Counted from the first letter of the stretch, positions 18,016 to 27,437 are shown. The stretch is DNA of 64,000 bases from CAIJXB01 sp964455905 (GCA_964455905.1 CAYVYN010000006.1:1-64000), one strand, 5' to 3'. The notes: a model not told the origin generated them from the sequence alone. Program-made: numbers and translations.

Positions 18016-18965
18016 TTCTTTAAAGTCTCATAGATAAAATCACATAAATTTTCAATTTAAGATCTAAGTTGTTCTCTTCTTTTTTTCTGTAATGGAGAAA
18101 TACAAAGAACAAATGACGATTGATGATCCTTTCGGAGTTCTTTTTTGGGGATTCTCGATTAGGATTTTTTTTAGTCTGTTTAGCAGGATACAATTATTTT
18201 AAGCTTTTGAGTTTGAAAGCGAGTCTTTTCTTATTAGGTTTTAATAACTTTACGGAATATATCAAAAAAGAGTTAAAACTAGAGGGTAATTGAATATGAA
18301 AGGCTATCTATATTGGATCTTAGTGAACATAAGTCTAGACATGGAAAATATTTTACATTTTATGACATGTTGGATATGTTGGCTAAAAAAGCTTATAGCT
18401 AATAAATTAAAGTTTTTACGGTCTTGATGGGTGTTGAATGTATTTTTTGAGAAGTTAATATAGAGTTTTTCATGAAAATGTGTTAATACCCCTGTAGGGT
18501 GAAGTGTGTGCTTTTATGAAATGTATAGGTGTTTTGTTGTATTCTGAGGCTCCTTCATCCAAGAGTTTTGATTTCCAACCGCATGATACATCTGAAAACT
18601 CATTTTAGAGCAAATCGATGCTTTACGTAAAAAATGAGTGCATTACCAGCACAATGTGACATTCCTAAAAACGAGACAGTTCTTCCCAATCTTTCTAATG
18701 AAGATTTTTCTTGTGATTTCTTTTATCTTATCTTCACTTAAGTTCCTCCAAATCCAATTGGAGGGCACTAGATAAGTCTTTTATTCTTTTGCAAAGTTTC
18801 TTCCACTCTTAAGTCTGATAGCTATTTTTTAGAATTCTTTAGGCGAGGATTTTTCAGGTAAGTTACCTCTTTAAATAAAGAAATTTTGTTATTTTTTGAC
18901 AAAAAATAGCAATCTGGAGTAATCACTTATTTGAAATGGTCTAAATGTGTGGGGTAAGATTTTTT
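18016..18965. other. 950-bp region of probable gene decay
   Basis: No complete gene is seen. Short open stretches look like broken coding sequence: 18285-18404 (39 codons, including LDLSEHKSRHGKYFTFYDML), 18516-18608 (30 codons) and 18634-18741 (35 codons), in different frames. A CCTCCAA/TTGGAGG hairpin lies near 18746-18765. TTGACA near 18897 is a possible -35 for the following gene. The pattern suggests remnants of one or more lost genes between tRNAs and an accessory gene pair. Confidence 0.45.
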
Positions 18966-19685
18966 ATGAAAGTGAAATGTTTATGTGTGATTGCTTTGGG
19001 TTGCATGGCAGCCCTAACCCCATGCGCAGCTTTAGCAAGTGATCGTAGTGGCCCTGTTGTAGAGGTGGGATGGTTTACAGTAAACCAAGGGAAGTCTCAG
19101 CATGTGGGTATTGATGGTCTTATAGGGGATGACTTTAGTGTTAGTAAGTCCTCAGATCAAAATTTTCTTTTGGGGCTTGGATATTATTTTAATGGGTTAA
19201 GCAAGGAGAAAGTAAGCTTATTATATGGACTTAATGCTTTTTATCTAGCTCCCACAAAAGTATCTGGTAAAGTAACTCAAGAGGGTCTTTTTACTAATTT
19301 ATCTTATGAATATTCCAGGACAAACTACCCGATTTATGCTGAAGCAAAAGCTCTTATTCATTGTAGCTCACGTTCGGATATTTCCATGAATTTAGGCATC
19401 GGACCTAATATTGTCAGCTCAGGAAGTTTTAAAGAAAAATCTCTAGATGGGGGTGTGACTATTCCAGATTCCGACCTCTTTTCTCGAAAAAACGTTGTTT
19501 CTTGTAGCGCTACAGCGGGTTTGGGATGGAGGATTGCTGCTTTGAAATATCTCTCGTTTGAAATCGCTTATCGTTTCTTTTACCTAGGCGAAGGTGAATT
19601 GAAAAAAGCTAATGATCAAGTGAAAAACAACTTAAGTACAGGAAATAGTTATGCCAACGCTCTTATTTTTTCGATCTCGATGTAA
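18966..19685 (+). CDS. Predicted outer-membrane beta-barrel protein, 239 aa
   Basis: It has a signal peptide (MKVKCLCVIALGCMAALTPC, then an AALA cleavage site). The mature part of about 210 residues alternates polar and hydrophobic residues with aromatic girdles (FLLGLGYYFNGL, VSLLYGLNAFYLAP, AGLGWRIAALKYLSFEIAYR), like small 8-stranded barrels of the OmpA/opacity type. I chose ATG 18966, which begins the signal peptide; an upstream ATG at 18945 would add seven residues. It overlaps the next gene by 35 bp, suggesting coupled translation. No named family is recognised. The C-terminus (ISM) lacks the usual terminal Phe. Confidence 0.7.
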   Translation: MKVKCLCVIALGCMAALTPCAALASDRSGPVVEVGWFTVNQGKSQHVGIDGLIGDDFSVSKSSDQNFLLGLGYYFNGLSKEKVSLLYGLNAFYLAPTKVSGKVTQEGLFTNLSYEYSRTNYPIYAEAKALIHCSSRSDISMNLGIGPNIVSSGSFKEKSLDGGVTIPDSDLFSRKNVVSCSATAGLGWRIAALKYLSFEIAYRFFYLGEGELKKANDQVKNNLSTGNSYANALIFSISM

Positions 19686-21426
19686 TGTTTTTAGAAATAG
19701 TTTTTTTTGGATCGCTCTTTTTACTTTTGGGAGCTGCTATGCGGGTAGTGGGCTATTTTTTGATGTTTCAGCTACAGAGAAAACAGAACCGCTAGATATC
19801 ACGCTGTCTCTTGATGCTAAAGGTCCATTATCTTGTCAAAAGTACAAAGTCGATGGATTACGTTTAACTATTACGACAACTGTTCCAAATCACTTATACA
19901 AATATGCAGGCATAAAGATAAATGCTCCAGGTTATAGGGTGGCTGGTCTTACACCTACAAAAAATGGATATTATCTGTTTTCTGTAAGCAGTGATTCTCC
20001 TGCGCATCTTCTAATTATTCCTCCAAACCTTCCTTGGTACCCTTCTTTGGAATCTTTTGAGCATTATAATTCGGGAAGATCTCACGTATTTCCTGAAGCC
20101 ACTTTTGGAGGCTCTTATTTAGGTGATAACATCGTGGATATTGTGAGTTCAACTACTTTATATCCATCTGGGTATAATATGTCTTATTTAGACGCTAATC
20201 ATGCCTATATTTATGGAGGAGGGTATGGCGATGTAGAAGGTTCTATTGGTGCATTTGTCGCTAGAGTGAACCCTGAAACATTAGATCCTGTGTGGTATGA
20301 CCAATTAATTGATACGTATGTAAATGGCGAGTGGGATTACCCGGGCTCAATGGGAATATTGCAAGATGGATTTATTTATGTGAGTTATGGGTATCGACTA
20401 GCGAAACTCAACGCGAAAGGGGATGTGATTGAAACCTTAGTTCTTCCAACAGGAGGGGCTAAACCAGAAAATACTTCTTTTAATGGATTCAATGCTACAG
20501 AAGATGGTTTCATTGTGATGAAATCTGTCTATCGCCAAGACGGATGCTCTATACAAGGGCCTGATGCTTTATTACACTGCCCTAACCCTTCAGATGTTCC
20601 TCCTTCTATCTTGGTTTCTGTCGACCCAGCAACAATGAAGGTGGTTGATCGTATTACTTTGCCAGCTCCTGTGGGTGCTAGGCCTACTATAGGGGTTTTT
20701 CAAGGGAAAAGTTATGTCTACCTTTTAGAGCCTACAACAGCTATACGGTATGCGGTTACAAATGGAAAGTTTGTTTTAGATGAGACCTGGAATCCAGGAG
20801 TAATTACCGTAGAGGGCCAAACGCTTTGTACTTCTTTTGTTGTGATGAATGATTGGGTTGTGGCTCAAACAAATACTCTTCCTGCTTCTACGGCTTTGGA
20901 TGTAATAGCTATTAATCAAGGTGATGCTTCTATTCAATACAAGCTGCAGCCATTTTTAGGAGATCTTATACCGCCATTAGTTCAGTTTGCTTTTGCTGAT
21001 CAGGGTCCAGAGGGCACGCAGGCAATCAGTTGGGCTCCTATGTCGCTTTCTGCGGATTCGGAGAATAATTTAATTTTTGCAAGTGACTCTTTGCCGGGAA
21101 AAATAGCAGCAATTACTATTACTTCAGAAGGATTAAACACTGTTTGGAAAGCAAATCAAACTACCACAGAATTTACTACTTTGATTGGGCCGGCAGACAG
21201 TAGGGTACTTGTTGGAACCGATATTCCAGGCATTGAAATTCCCGGTAATAATGAAAATGATTTTGTTGTTTGGAGAGAAGCTTCGACAGGTAGAGAGCTT
21301 GCTAGGTCTCCTTTGCTGCCGGCTATGACACAGGGGACTATGGTTCAGCCGTATTATGATGGAAATATGTTTTTTGAAGGACAGGAAGGCACGTTAATTA
21401 AGTTAATTCCTAGAGCGTATCGATAG
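19651..21426 (+). CDS. Exported beta-propeller-like protein, 591 aa
   Basis: The N-terminus carries a signal-peptide-like segment (about residues 15-32, SFFWIALFTFGSCYAG). The rest is beta-rich and has repeats resembling quinoprotein-type beta-propeller blades: short strands followed by statements such as VARVNPETLDPVWYDQL, LAKLNAKGDVIETLVL, LVSVDPATMKVVDRITL. Only a few Cys are present. AGGAAA lies before the ATG, which is inside the end of the barrel gene. No catalytic motif is seen, so binding or surface scaffolding is likely. The barrel-propeller pair may work together at the outer membrane. The length and glycine content are unlike typical chlamydial proteins, so acquisition by transfer is possible. 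Confidence 0.65.
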   Translation: MPTLLFFRSRCNVFRNSFFWIALFTFGSCYAGSGLFFDVSATEKTEPLDITLSLDAKGPLSCQKYKVDGLRLTITTTVPNHLYKYAGIKINAPGYRVAGLTPTKNGYYLFSVSSDSPAHLLIIPPNLPWYPSLESFEHYNSGRSHVFPEATFGGSYLGDNIVDIVSSTTLYPSGYNMSYLDANHAYIYGGGYGDVEGSIGAFVARVNPETLDPVWYDQLIDTYVNGEWDYPGSMGILQDGFIYVSYGYRLAKLNAKGDVIETLVLPTGGAKPENTSFNGFNATEDGFIVMKSVYRQDGCSIQGPDALLHCPNPSDVPPSILVSVDPATMKVVDRITLPAPVGARPTIGVFQGKSYVYLLEPTTAIRYAVTNGKFVLDETWNPGVITVEGQTLCTSFVVMNDWVVAQTNTLPASTALDVIAINQGDASIQYKLQPFLGDLIPPLVQFAFADQGPEGTQAISWAPMSLSADSENNLIFASDSLPGKIAAITITSEGLNTVWKANQTTTEFTTLIGPADSRVLVGTDIPGIEIPGNNENDFVVWREASTGRELARSPLLPAMTQGTMVQPYYDGNMFFEGQEGTLIKLIPRAYR

Positions 21427-21440
21427 AGTTGCTTAAAAGA

Positions 21441-21476
21441 AAAGATGGAGCCATAGGGCTCCATCTTTGTGTTTTT
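21441..21476 (+). terminator. Strong hairpin terminator
   Basis: A perfect 12-bp stem (AAAGATGGAGCC, 21441-21452, with 21457-21468) with a 4-nt ATAG loop is followed by a T-rich run. It lies between the propeller gene and the convergent gene at 21497. Confidence 0.85.
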
Positions 21477-21496
21477 TAATTTCAGGTCTAATACTA

Positions 21497-22174
21497 TTAG
21501 ATAGCTGCAGCCGGTGTTTTTGAAGAAATGTTTCTTCTTGCAAACTCTGCTAATCCAGCAAGTCCAGCAAGGCCTGTAAGTCCGAGGACAGCCTTTCCTA
21601 TTGTTGCATGATTTGCTAAAATAGCAGCAGTTTTTGTTGCTGCCTGATTGTAGCTTGAAGCAATCCATGAATTAGAAATGTAGCTTCCAGCCGCACCAGC
21701 TTTAGCAAAAAATGCGCTTGCTATCGTCGCCATTTTTGTGCAGGCAATAGAAGAACCTGTTGTGATTTTTGCCCAACCGAATGAGAAAACAGAAGCTGTC
21801 TTAGTATATGCGTAGGATGAGTAACCTATTGCTTTTGGAGCTACCCAGCCATAAGCTGATTGAACTGCAGGTACTGCTTTAGCTGTTGCAAAATGGCAGC
21901 CTTTAACTGCTAAAGGAGCTATTTTATAAAGAGTTATTCCAGCAACAGAAGCTATTCCTAGAAAATAAAGAGCACTTCCAATAACTGGTAAGGCGTGATC
22001 TTTGACTTTTTCTTGAAGGTTTTTTGCTTCTACAGCAGTCGATCCATCTTCAGTTGTGTTTATTGTACCAAAAGCGCTGTATGCATTTTTGAGTGCACCC
22101 AATCTTGCTTGTGGATGAAATTCTTTTGCTATTTCGCTGAATGGTATTTCTTTGATTGATGATATTCCGAACAT
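21497..22174 (-). CDS. Ala-rich membrane protein, 225 aa, Inc-like
   Basis: Unknown family. After a soluble N-terminus of about 60 residues there is a hydrophobic segment (LPVIGSALYFLGIASVAGIT). A long Ala/Ser/Gly-rich stretch with quasi-repeats follows (KAVPAVQSAYGWVAPKAIGY and similar Ala-Tyr-rich units). The C-terminus has GLTGLAGLAGLAEF, an internal GLAGLA repeat. GGGAGG lies before the ATG. It could be an inclusion-membrane or host-membrane protein. It is a single-gene unit bounded by terminators and map. Confidence 0.6.
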   Translation of the reverse strand: MFGISSIKEIPFSEIAKEFHPQARLGALKNAYSAFGTINTTEDGSTAVEAKNLQEKVKDHALPVIGSALYFLGIASVAGITLYKIAPLAVKGCHFATAKAVPAVQSAYGWVAPKAIGYSSYAYTKTASVFSFGWAKITTGSSIACTKMATIASAFFAKAGAAGSYISNSWIASSYNQAATKTAAILANHATIGKAVLGLTGLAGLAGLAEFARRNISSKTPAAAI

Positions 22175-22311
22175 AATGCCTCCCTGGCCTTTAAAGTAAA
22201 TGCAAGGGAATTGTAAAGAGTATGGCGCTTTTCTATCAAGAAGTATGTTTTAAAAAATCGAGTTCTTTGGGTTAAAAAAGCTTAATTACCAAATAAGTGT
22301 TTAGATTCTTT

Positions 22312-23199
22312 TTAAATTAGGCTCTTTTTCCAGGGAGTTAGGATTTCGTATCCAGAACTTGTGATTAAAATAGTATGCTCCCACTGAGCGCTAGGTTTTC
22401 CATCTAGAGTTCTTGCTGTCCAATGGTCTTTGCTGTCAATTTTTCCAAGTCTTGTTCCAGCATTAATCATAGGTTCTATAGTAAAAGTCATTCCTTCTTG
22501 TAAGGGAATAGCTACAGAGTTGTAGTGGTGAGGGATTTGTGGGGCTTCATGAAAATCTACACCTACGCCATGACCTACAAATTGGTTGACGACAGAACAC
22601 TGTTTTTCGCTTGCATAGTCTTCTATTATTCTTCCAATCTCATAAACAGGAACGCCTGGTTTTAAGATCGCAATTGATTGCATAAGGCATTCATAGGATA
22701 CATCTATGACTCGTTGTTTTTCTTCGCTGACTTTCCCTATAGTTACCATTTTACTGCAGTCCCCATAGTAACCATTTAAAATACACGTAATATCGATATT
22801 TAAAATATCACCTTCTTGAAGAGGTCTGTTATCTGGGATTCCGTGGCAAATGACTTCATTTAAAGAGGTGCAAATGCTTTTAGGAAATGGGGGGTGCCCA
22901 TAACCAAGGGGAGCTGCAATAGCGCCAGCTTCTTTGTGAAGAGATACAGCAAAGTCGTTTAGCTCTTGTGTTGTAGTTCCTGAAATAGCTTTTTTACACG
23001 TTTCTTCTAATATGTGAGCAGCGAGGTGCCCTGCTTTTCTGATACCCTCTATTTGGCTTTCATTTTTTAGCAAAATGCCATAAGCTTTTGCGTATTGCAT
23101 ACGTAGTAGTTCTTTCGGAGAGTGGGGGAGTTCTGGGAAATGGCACTTTTTCCATTTCTTTCCGCTTCCACACCAGCAGGTGTCGTTTCGGCTTAACAT
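22312..23199 (-). CDS. map: Methionine aminopeptidase with N-terminal SEC-C motif
   Basis: It removes N-terminal Met from new proteins. The C-terminal M24 metallopeptidase domain has the metal-ligand motifs (DILNIDITCILNGYYGDCSK, GHGVGVDFHEAPQIPHH, TFTIEPMI, QWEHTILIT). The first 20 residues carry a SEC-C zinc motif (CWCGSGKKWKKCH), an arrangement also seen in chlamydial Map. 295 aa is normal for this form. It overlaps truA by 7 bp, so it is probably co-translated in a marC-truA-map operon. Confidence 0.95.
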   Translation of the reverse strand: MLSRNDTCWCGSGKKWKKCHFPELPHSPKELLRMQYAKAYGILLKNESQIEGIRKAGHLAAHILEETCKKAISGTTTQELNDFAVSLHKEAGAIAAPLGYGHPPFPKSICTSLNEVICHGIPDNRPLQEGDILNIDITCILNGYYGDCSKMVTIGKVSEEKQRVIDVSYECLMQSIAILKPGVPVYEIGRIIEDYASEKQCSVVNQFVGHGVGVDFHEAPQIPHHYNSVAIPLQEGMTFTIEPMINAGTRLGKIDSKDHWTARTLDGKPSAQWEHTILITSSGYEILTPWKKSLI

Positions 23200-23999
23200 G
23201 GGGGATTCTCGCTTTTGGATGTGTTTATTCTTGAGAGTATATCTATTTCAGTCTTTTTATAAAACACTTGTGTCAGGTAAAGGCCTTGAGGTGGCGCTGT
23301 AACCCCTGCATTTGCTCGTTTTTTGTTCGAGAGAATTTCTTGAAGGTCCTCGATTGGTATTTTATTTTGCCCCACGTAGACGAGAGTTCCGACAAGATTA
23401 CGCATCATTCTAAATAAAAATCGATCACCAATAATTTTAAAAGACAGTCGGTTATTTTCTTTTTTGTCTATTGAGATAGAATATAGAGTGCAGATGGGGT
23501 TTTTTTTTGATAAAGAAAGGTCGTTGCAAAAAGTAGAAAAATCATGTGTGCCAAGCAGAATTTTCGCTCCTTGTGTCATTTTCACGAGATCTATCGGGAG
23601 AGGAACATGCCAGGAAAAAAGACGATACTTTGGCAGTTGCACTGGGCTGTTATATACTAAATATTCGTATTCTTTTCCTTGACTATCTAGTGTTGGATGA
23701 AAATCTAAAGGCATTTCTTCAAGGGTTAGTAATCTAATAGAAGGGGGGAGCAAAGAGTTGATGCTTTTTTTTAATTTTTCTAAGCTTTGTATCGGTTTAT
23801 TCGTTAAAAAATTTACCACTTGGCCATCGGCATGAACGCCGGCATCAGTTCTACTAGCAGCTTGCAGAGTGACTTTTTCTTGGAGAATTTGTTCTAAAGC
23901 TTTCTCTAGCGACTCTTCTATAGTTGGACCTATAGGGGTTTTCTGCCACCCAAGAAAAGAAGTTCCATCATAAGCGATACACAACTTAAAGTTTTTCAA
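23193..23999 (-). CDS. truA: tRNA pseudouridine synthase A
   Basis: It makes pseudouridine at tRNA positions 38-40. The catalytic Asp is Asp52 in AASRTDAGVHADGQVVNF. Other family blocks are YDGTSFLGWQ, YLVYNSP and FLFRMMRNLVG. 268 aa is typical. It overlaps marC upstream by 4 bp and map downstream by 7 bp, indicating tight translational coupling. Confidence 0.96.
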   Translation of the reverse strand: MKNFKLCIAYDGTSFLGWQKTPIGPTIEESLEKALEQILQEKVTLQAASRTDAGVHADGQVVNFLTNKPIQSLEKLKKSINSLLPPSIRLLTLEEMPLDFHPTLDSQGKEYEYLVYNSPVQLPKYRLFSWHVPLPIDLVKMTQGAKILLGTHDFSTFCNDLSLSKKNPICTLYSISIDKKENNRLSFKIIGDRFLFRMMRNLVGTLVYVGQNKIPIEDLQEILSNKKRANAGVTAPPQGLYLTQVFYKKTEIDILSRINTSKSENPPC

Positions 24000-24604
24000 A
24001 ATGTGTGTCTTTCTGTAATGTAAAGGGATAGTCCTTCTAAAAACATTTGTATTGAAATTAGAATCAACAGGAGCCCTGTCAGCCTTTCTAAGGCAATAAG
24101 ACCTCTTTCTTTAAAGATTTTTTTGAGGATGTTTGATGAGAGCAAAATAACTGTTGTAATAATCCAAGCTATAAAAATAGCGCCAAGAACCGTCCAGGTG
24201 GGTTTGTTTTGCTGTGAGTATAGCATTACAGCTGCAAGAACAGCAGGTCCTGCTACAAGAGGGATTGCAAGAGGTACGATAAGGGGTTCTTGTGTTGGAG
24301 CGTTTTCTTCTTGCTTTACAGAAAACACTTCGGGAAAAATCATCCGAAGAGCAATTAAAAATAAAATAATGCCTCCAGCAATTAGAATGCTGTGTTGTTT
24401 TATTTGTATTAGATCTAAGAGGTAGTCTCCTGCAAAATAAAAAAGGATGATGATTCCAAGAGCAATTGTTAGCTCTCGAAAGATGATTCGTTTTTGGTCT
24501 TTTGGCGAGAAGTTTTTTAGTAAGGGCACGAAAATGGACACATTTCCTATGGGATCCATTAAGAGAAAGAGTGAAAAAGCTATATAAAAAATGCTGGTAT
24601 CCAT
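23996..24604 (-). CDS. MarC-family inner-membrane protein
   Basis: It has six predicted membrane segments over 202 aa, with the family opening FYIAFSLFLLMDPIGNVSIF and the conserved central PLIVPLAIPLVAGPAV. The function of MarC/YhgN proteins is unknown; the early link with multiple antibiotic resistance is not supported. It is upstream of and overlaps truA by 4 bp, and starts 5 nt after the PLD gene. A homologue near map is known in Chlamydia. Confidence 0.9.
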   Translation of the reverse strand: MDTSIFYIAFSLFLLMDPIGNVSIFVPLLKNFSPKDQKRIIFRELTIALGIIILFYFAGDYLLDLIQIKQHSILIAGGIILFLIALRMIFPEVFSVKQEENAPTQEPLIVPLAIPLVAGPAVLAAVMLYSQQNKPTWTVLGAIFIAWIITTVILLSSNILKKIFKERGLIALERLTGLLLILISIQMFLEGLSLYITERHTF

Positions 24605-24608
24605 GGTT

Positions 24609-25607
24609 TTATCTTCCCTTGTGCGTACAGTTTGATTTTATGTCTTTCCAGATTTTTGAGAAATAGTTTATTTGTGAGTTAGTTAAATTATCTAAAATAA
24701 GAATGCAGTCTTCGTTTTTTTTAAACGCTGATGTCGTCCAGTTTGCTGACCCTAGAATAAGTGTTTCTTGATCTAGGATAGCCCATTTGTGATGCAAAAG
24801 TTTTCCTCCGCCACTAACATAGATGGAGATATTTTCTTGATGCAGTTTCTCAATTGCTTTTTTACTAGCTCCTTTGGCTGAATAAAAATCGATGGCAACT
24901 TCTATAGACACGCCTCGTTTTTTGGCACAAATAAGAGCTTCTATGATTTTGGGGTGAGTGAAGGTGAAAAGAGCTATTTGAATAGAGTCTTTGGTGTTAT
25001 TTATTTTTTTTAGTAGGTGGGTTAGGCACTGGTTTTGAAAATCTGGTAAAAGCCAAAGTTCTCCTGTTTGGTTATCTATATTGAAGTTACATCTATTTTC
25101 TGTGGAGTTTTCAAGAAAAAAAGCTAGCTCTTTATTGTATAGTCCAATTACGACGTTATCGTGCATGCAAAGAGAGGTTGGCGTGAAGTTTGCACTTCCT
25201 ATAAATACTTGTTTTTGGTCTAAAACAAGTATTTTTTTATGCATCAATCCTTGAATTAAGATAGGTATAGCAGCTGGGATTTTTTTTTCTAAATGATGAG
25301 AGCCTGATGGGTCGTAAAAAATTTGTAGGTTTACGCCTCTTTTTTCTGCTTCTAGAGTTTTTTGTATAAGCCGTTCATCTGTGAATCCGTATATTTGGAG
25401 GAAAAGATTTTTTTTGGTGTTTTCGATTGCTTTAGAGAAGATTTTTTTTAGATCATTCCCTGTTTGGTTGGAGTAGAATTGTAGAGGAGAATGTTTAGTC
25501 GGTAGAGAAGGGTTTTCTGTCTTGTAAAATAGAAAAAGGAATAAAAATAAAACCCCTCCTATTAGAAGTGCTTTGCAGATCAATGCAAAATACTTATGCG
25601 ATGGCAT
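24609..25607 (-). CDS. Phospholipase D superfamily protein with N-terminal membrane anchor
   Basis: It carries two HKD motifs: HKKILVLD followed by IGSANFT, and HHKWAILD followed by LGSANWTTSAF. This is the full pair needed for a phosphatidyltransferase or nuclease active site. A single N-terminal hydrophobic segment (about residues 10-28) acts as an anchor or uncleaved signal, so the domain is probably periplasmic or secreted. At 332 aa it is typical of chlamydial PLD-like proteins. Such a gene lies near rpmB in Chlamydia, as here. The substrate (cardiolipin, other lipid or nucleic acid) cannot be told. Confidence 0.9.
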   Translation of the reverse strand: MPSHKYFALICKALLIGGVLFLFLFLFYKTENPSLPTKHSPLQFYSNQTGNDLKKIFSKAIENTKKNLFLQIYGFTDERLIQKTLEAEKRGVNLQIFYDPSGSHHLEKKIPAAIPILIQGLMHKKILVLDQKQVFIGSANFTPTSLCMHDNVVIGLYNKELAFFLENSTENRCNFNIDNQTGELWLLPDFQNQCLTHLLKKINNTKDSIQIALFTFTHPKIIEALICAKKRGVSIEVAIDFYSAKGASKKAIEKLHQENISIYVSGGGKLLHHKWAILDQETLILGSANWTTSAFKKNEDCILILDNLTNSQINYFSKIWKDIKSNCTHKGR

Positions 25608-25631
25608 ATCTAAATGGAGGGGTTTTTTGAA

Positions 25632-25907
25632 TTATACTGTCTGTCCAGAGGCTCTGAGCTGACGAACTACCGTAGAAAGGCCTAGCTTGTCGATCGTTCT
25701 CATGGCAGCCATGGAAAGTTTTAAAGTGATAAATCTATTTTCTTCAGCAAACCAGAATCTTTTTTTTGTTAGGTTTGGTAAGAACCTTCGGCTAGTTATT
25801 CCGGTAACTTTTAGGCCAACGCCTTTTTTCTTTTTTGCGATACCGCGTAAGGAATAATGATTTCCTGTACTAGGAACTCTTCCTGTAATTTGACATTTTC
25901 TACCCAT
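25632..25907 (-). CDS. rpmB: 50S ribosomal protein L28
   Basis: The protein begins MGRKCQITGRVPSTGNHYSL and continues with the conserved basic core (SRRFLPNLTKKRFW) and ITLKLSMAAMRTIDKLG. I chose the ATG at 25907 because GGAG lies 8 nt upstream and it gives the family N-terminus; an in-frame 20-residue extension is unlike L28. 91 aa. It is upstream of the PLD gene with a 24-nt gap. Confidence 0.96.
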   Translation of the reverse strand: MGRKCQITGRVPSTGNHYSLRGIAKKKKGVGLKVTGITSRRFLPNLTKKRFWFAEENRFITLKLSMAAMRTIDKLGLSTVVRQLRASGQTV

Positions 25908-26031
25908 GACTTGAACTCCAATTCTGTAAGTTGTCACGATGGTAGCATGTTCTTTGTTATTGAACAAGAATATTTAGAAGTTGTAAGTTAGAATTTATTT
26001 TTATATATTTTGTGTAACGGGATGGTGTCGG

Positions 26032-27429
26032 GTGGAAGAGCTGATTGTAGATTATGTGGTAATAGGATCTGGTCCAGCAGGGCAAAAAGCTGCTATCCAG
26101 GCTTCTAAACTTGGGAAAAGTGTTGTTGTTTTAGAAAAGGATAGTTTTCCAGGTGGCGCTTGCTTGAATTCTGGAACGATTCCTTCAAAATCCTTACGGG
26201 AAGCTATTTTAGATTTAACAGACTTTCATAAGAAAAATTTTTATGGACAATCTGCACCTTTAAAAAAAGCATCGATTAATGATTTAAATTTTAGGTTGCA
26301 CAAAGTTTTGGCCGAACAAAGAAAAGGCCTTTCTCATCAGTTAGAAAAAAATAATATTCGTTTGATTTTTGGTGTCGCTAACTTTGAAGGGCCGAATCAT
26401 CTGGTTGTTGCAAATCGATCCTGTGAAAATTTCTGTAGAATTAAATTTTATTTTTGTCTTATAGCGACAGGGTCTAGACCTAGAAATCCTATTCATGTTC
26501 CTTTTGATGCCGAAAAAGTTCTAGATTCAACTAGGCTTCTTTCGATAGATCATGTTCCTAAGACTATGATTGTTTTAGGCGGAGGAATTATTGGAGCTGA
26601 ATATGCCAGTTTTTTTGCTGCTTTGGGTACAGAAGTGACTGTTGTTGATAAAAGAGATCACTTACTTCCTCTTTTAGATAGAGAGATAGGAATGCATTTA
26701 CAAAAGTCTTTAAGTACTCTTGGCCTTAAAGTTTTAGGGGGAAGGGAACCTGGAAAAATTGAGCGCTTAATCGATTGCGTCAAAGTTACTTTTAAAGATG
26801 GAGAGACTATAGAAGCTGATGTTCTTTTGTATGCTTTAGGAAGAGAGGCCAATGTCCAACAACTTAAGATTGAAAAGGCGGGGATTTCTTTAAATGAATT
26901 TGGCTATATCCCGGTGAATGCTCTTTTTCAGACAGTTGTTCCACATATTTATGCTGCGGGTGATGTGATTGGAAATCCCGCTTTAGCTTCTACTAGTATG
27001 GAGCAGGGTCGTCTTGCTGCGCGGCATGCTTTTGATGCCGAAACACATCATTTTCCTAGCTTTTATCCTATCGGTATTTATACTATTCCGGAAATTTCTT
27101 CTTGCGGATATACCGAAGATCAGCTTGAATCTCTGGGCTTTCGGTACCAAATAGGCCGGGCCTATTATTATGAGATCGCAAGAAACCAAATCGTGGGTAA
27201 TGAATCTGGAATGTTTAAAATTTTATTCCACGCAGATACCCTTGAAATTTTAGGCATCCATATCATTGGAAGGGATGCTACAGAGCTTATTCATATCGGA
27301 CAGGTGGCAATGAGTTTTCGAGCTAGAATCGATTATTTTATTGACCAAATATTCAACTATCCTACATATGCAGAAGGGTATAGAATTGCAGCTCTTAATG
27401 GATGCAATAAAGTTAAAAGAAGGAAATAG
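26032..27429 (+). CDS. sthA: Soluble pyridine nucleotide transhydrogenase (SthA-type)
   Basis: A flavoprotein that exchanges reducing power between NADPH and NADH. It has the FAD motif (VIGSGPAGQKAAIQA), an NAD(P) motif (VLGGGIIGAEYASFFAAL) and a C-terminal dimer domain (NYPTYAEGYRIAALNG). The site that is a CxxxxC disulfide in dihydrolipoamide dehydrogenase reads GGACLNSGTIPSKSLREA. The second Cys is missing, and GTIPSK is the SthA signature, so Lpd is unlikely. A GTG start is used with only a weak upstream site. 465 aa. Next, 8 nt on, is a membrane-protein gene, then a MESH1-like gene. Confidence 0.85.
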   Translation: MEELIVDYVVIGSGPAGQKAAIQASKLGKSVVVLEKDSFPGGACLNSGTIPSKSLREAILDLTDFHKKNFYGQSAPLKKASINDLNFRLHKVLAEQRKGLSHQLEKNNIRLIFGVANFEGPNHLVVANRSCENFCRIKFYFCLIATGSRPRNPIHVPFDAEKVLDSTRLLSIDHVPKTMIVLGGGIIGAEYASFFAALGTEVTVVDKRDHLLPLLDREIGMHLQKSLSTLGLKVLGGREPGKIERLIDCVKVTFKDGETIEADVLLYALGREANVQQLKIEKAGISLNEFGYIPVNALFQTVVPHIYAAGDVIGNPALASTSMEQGRLAARHAFDAETHHFPSFYPIGIYTIPEISSCGYTEDQLESLGFRYQIGRAYYYEIARNQIVGNESGMFKILFHADTLEILGIHIIGRDATELIHIGQVAMSFRARIDYFIDQIFNYPTYAEGYRIAALNGCNKVKRRK

Positions 27430-27437
27430 GGACGTAT

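Noticed and set aside
26032..27429. Dihydrolipoamide dehydrogenase (Lpd) for the flavoprotein
   Set aside because: The CxxxxC active-site disulfide is not present; GACLNSGTIPSK has one Cys and the SthA-type GTIPSK motif.
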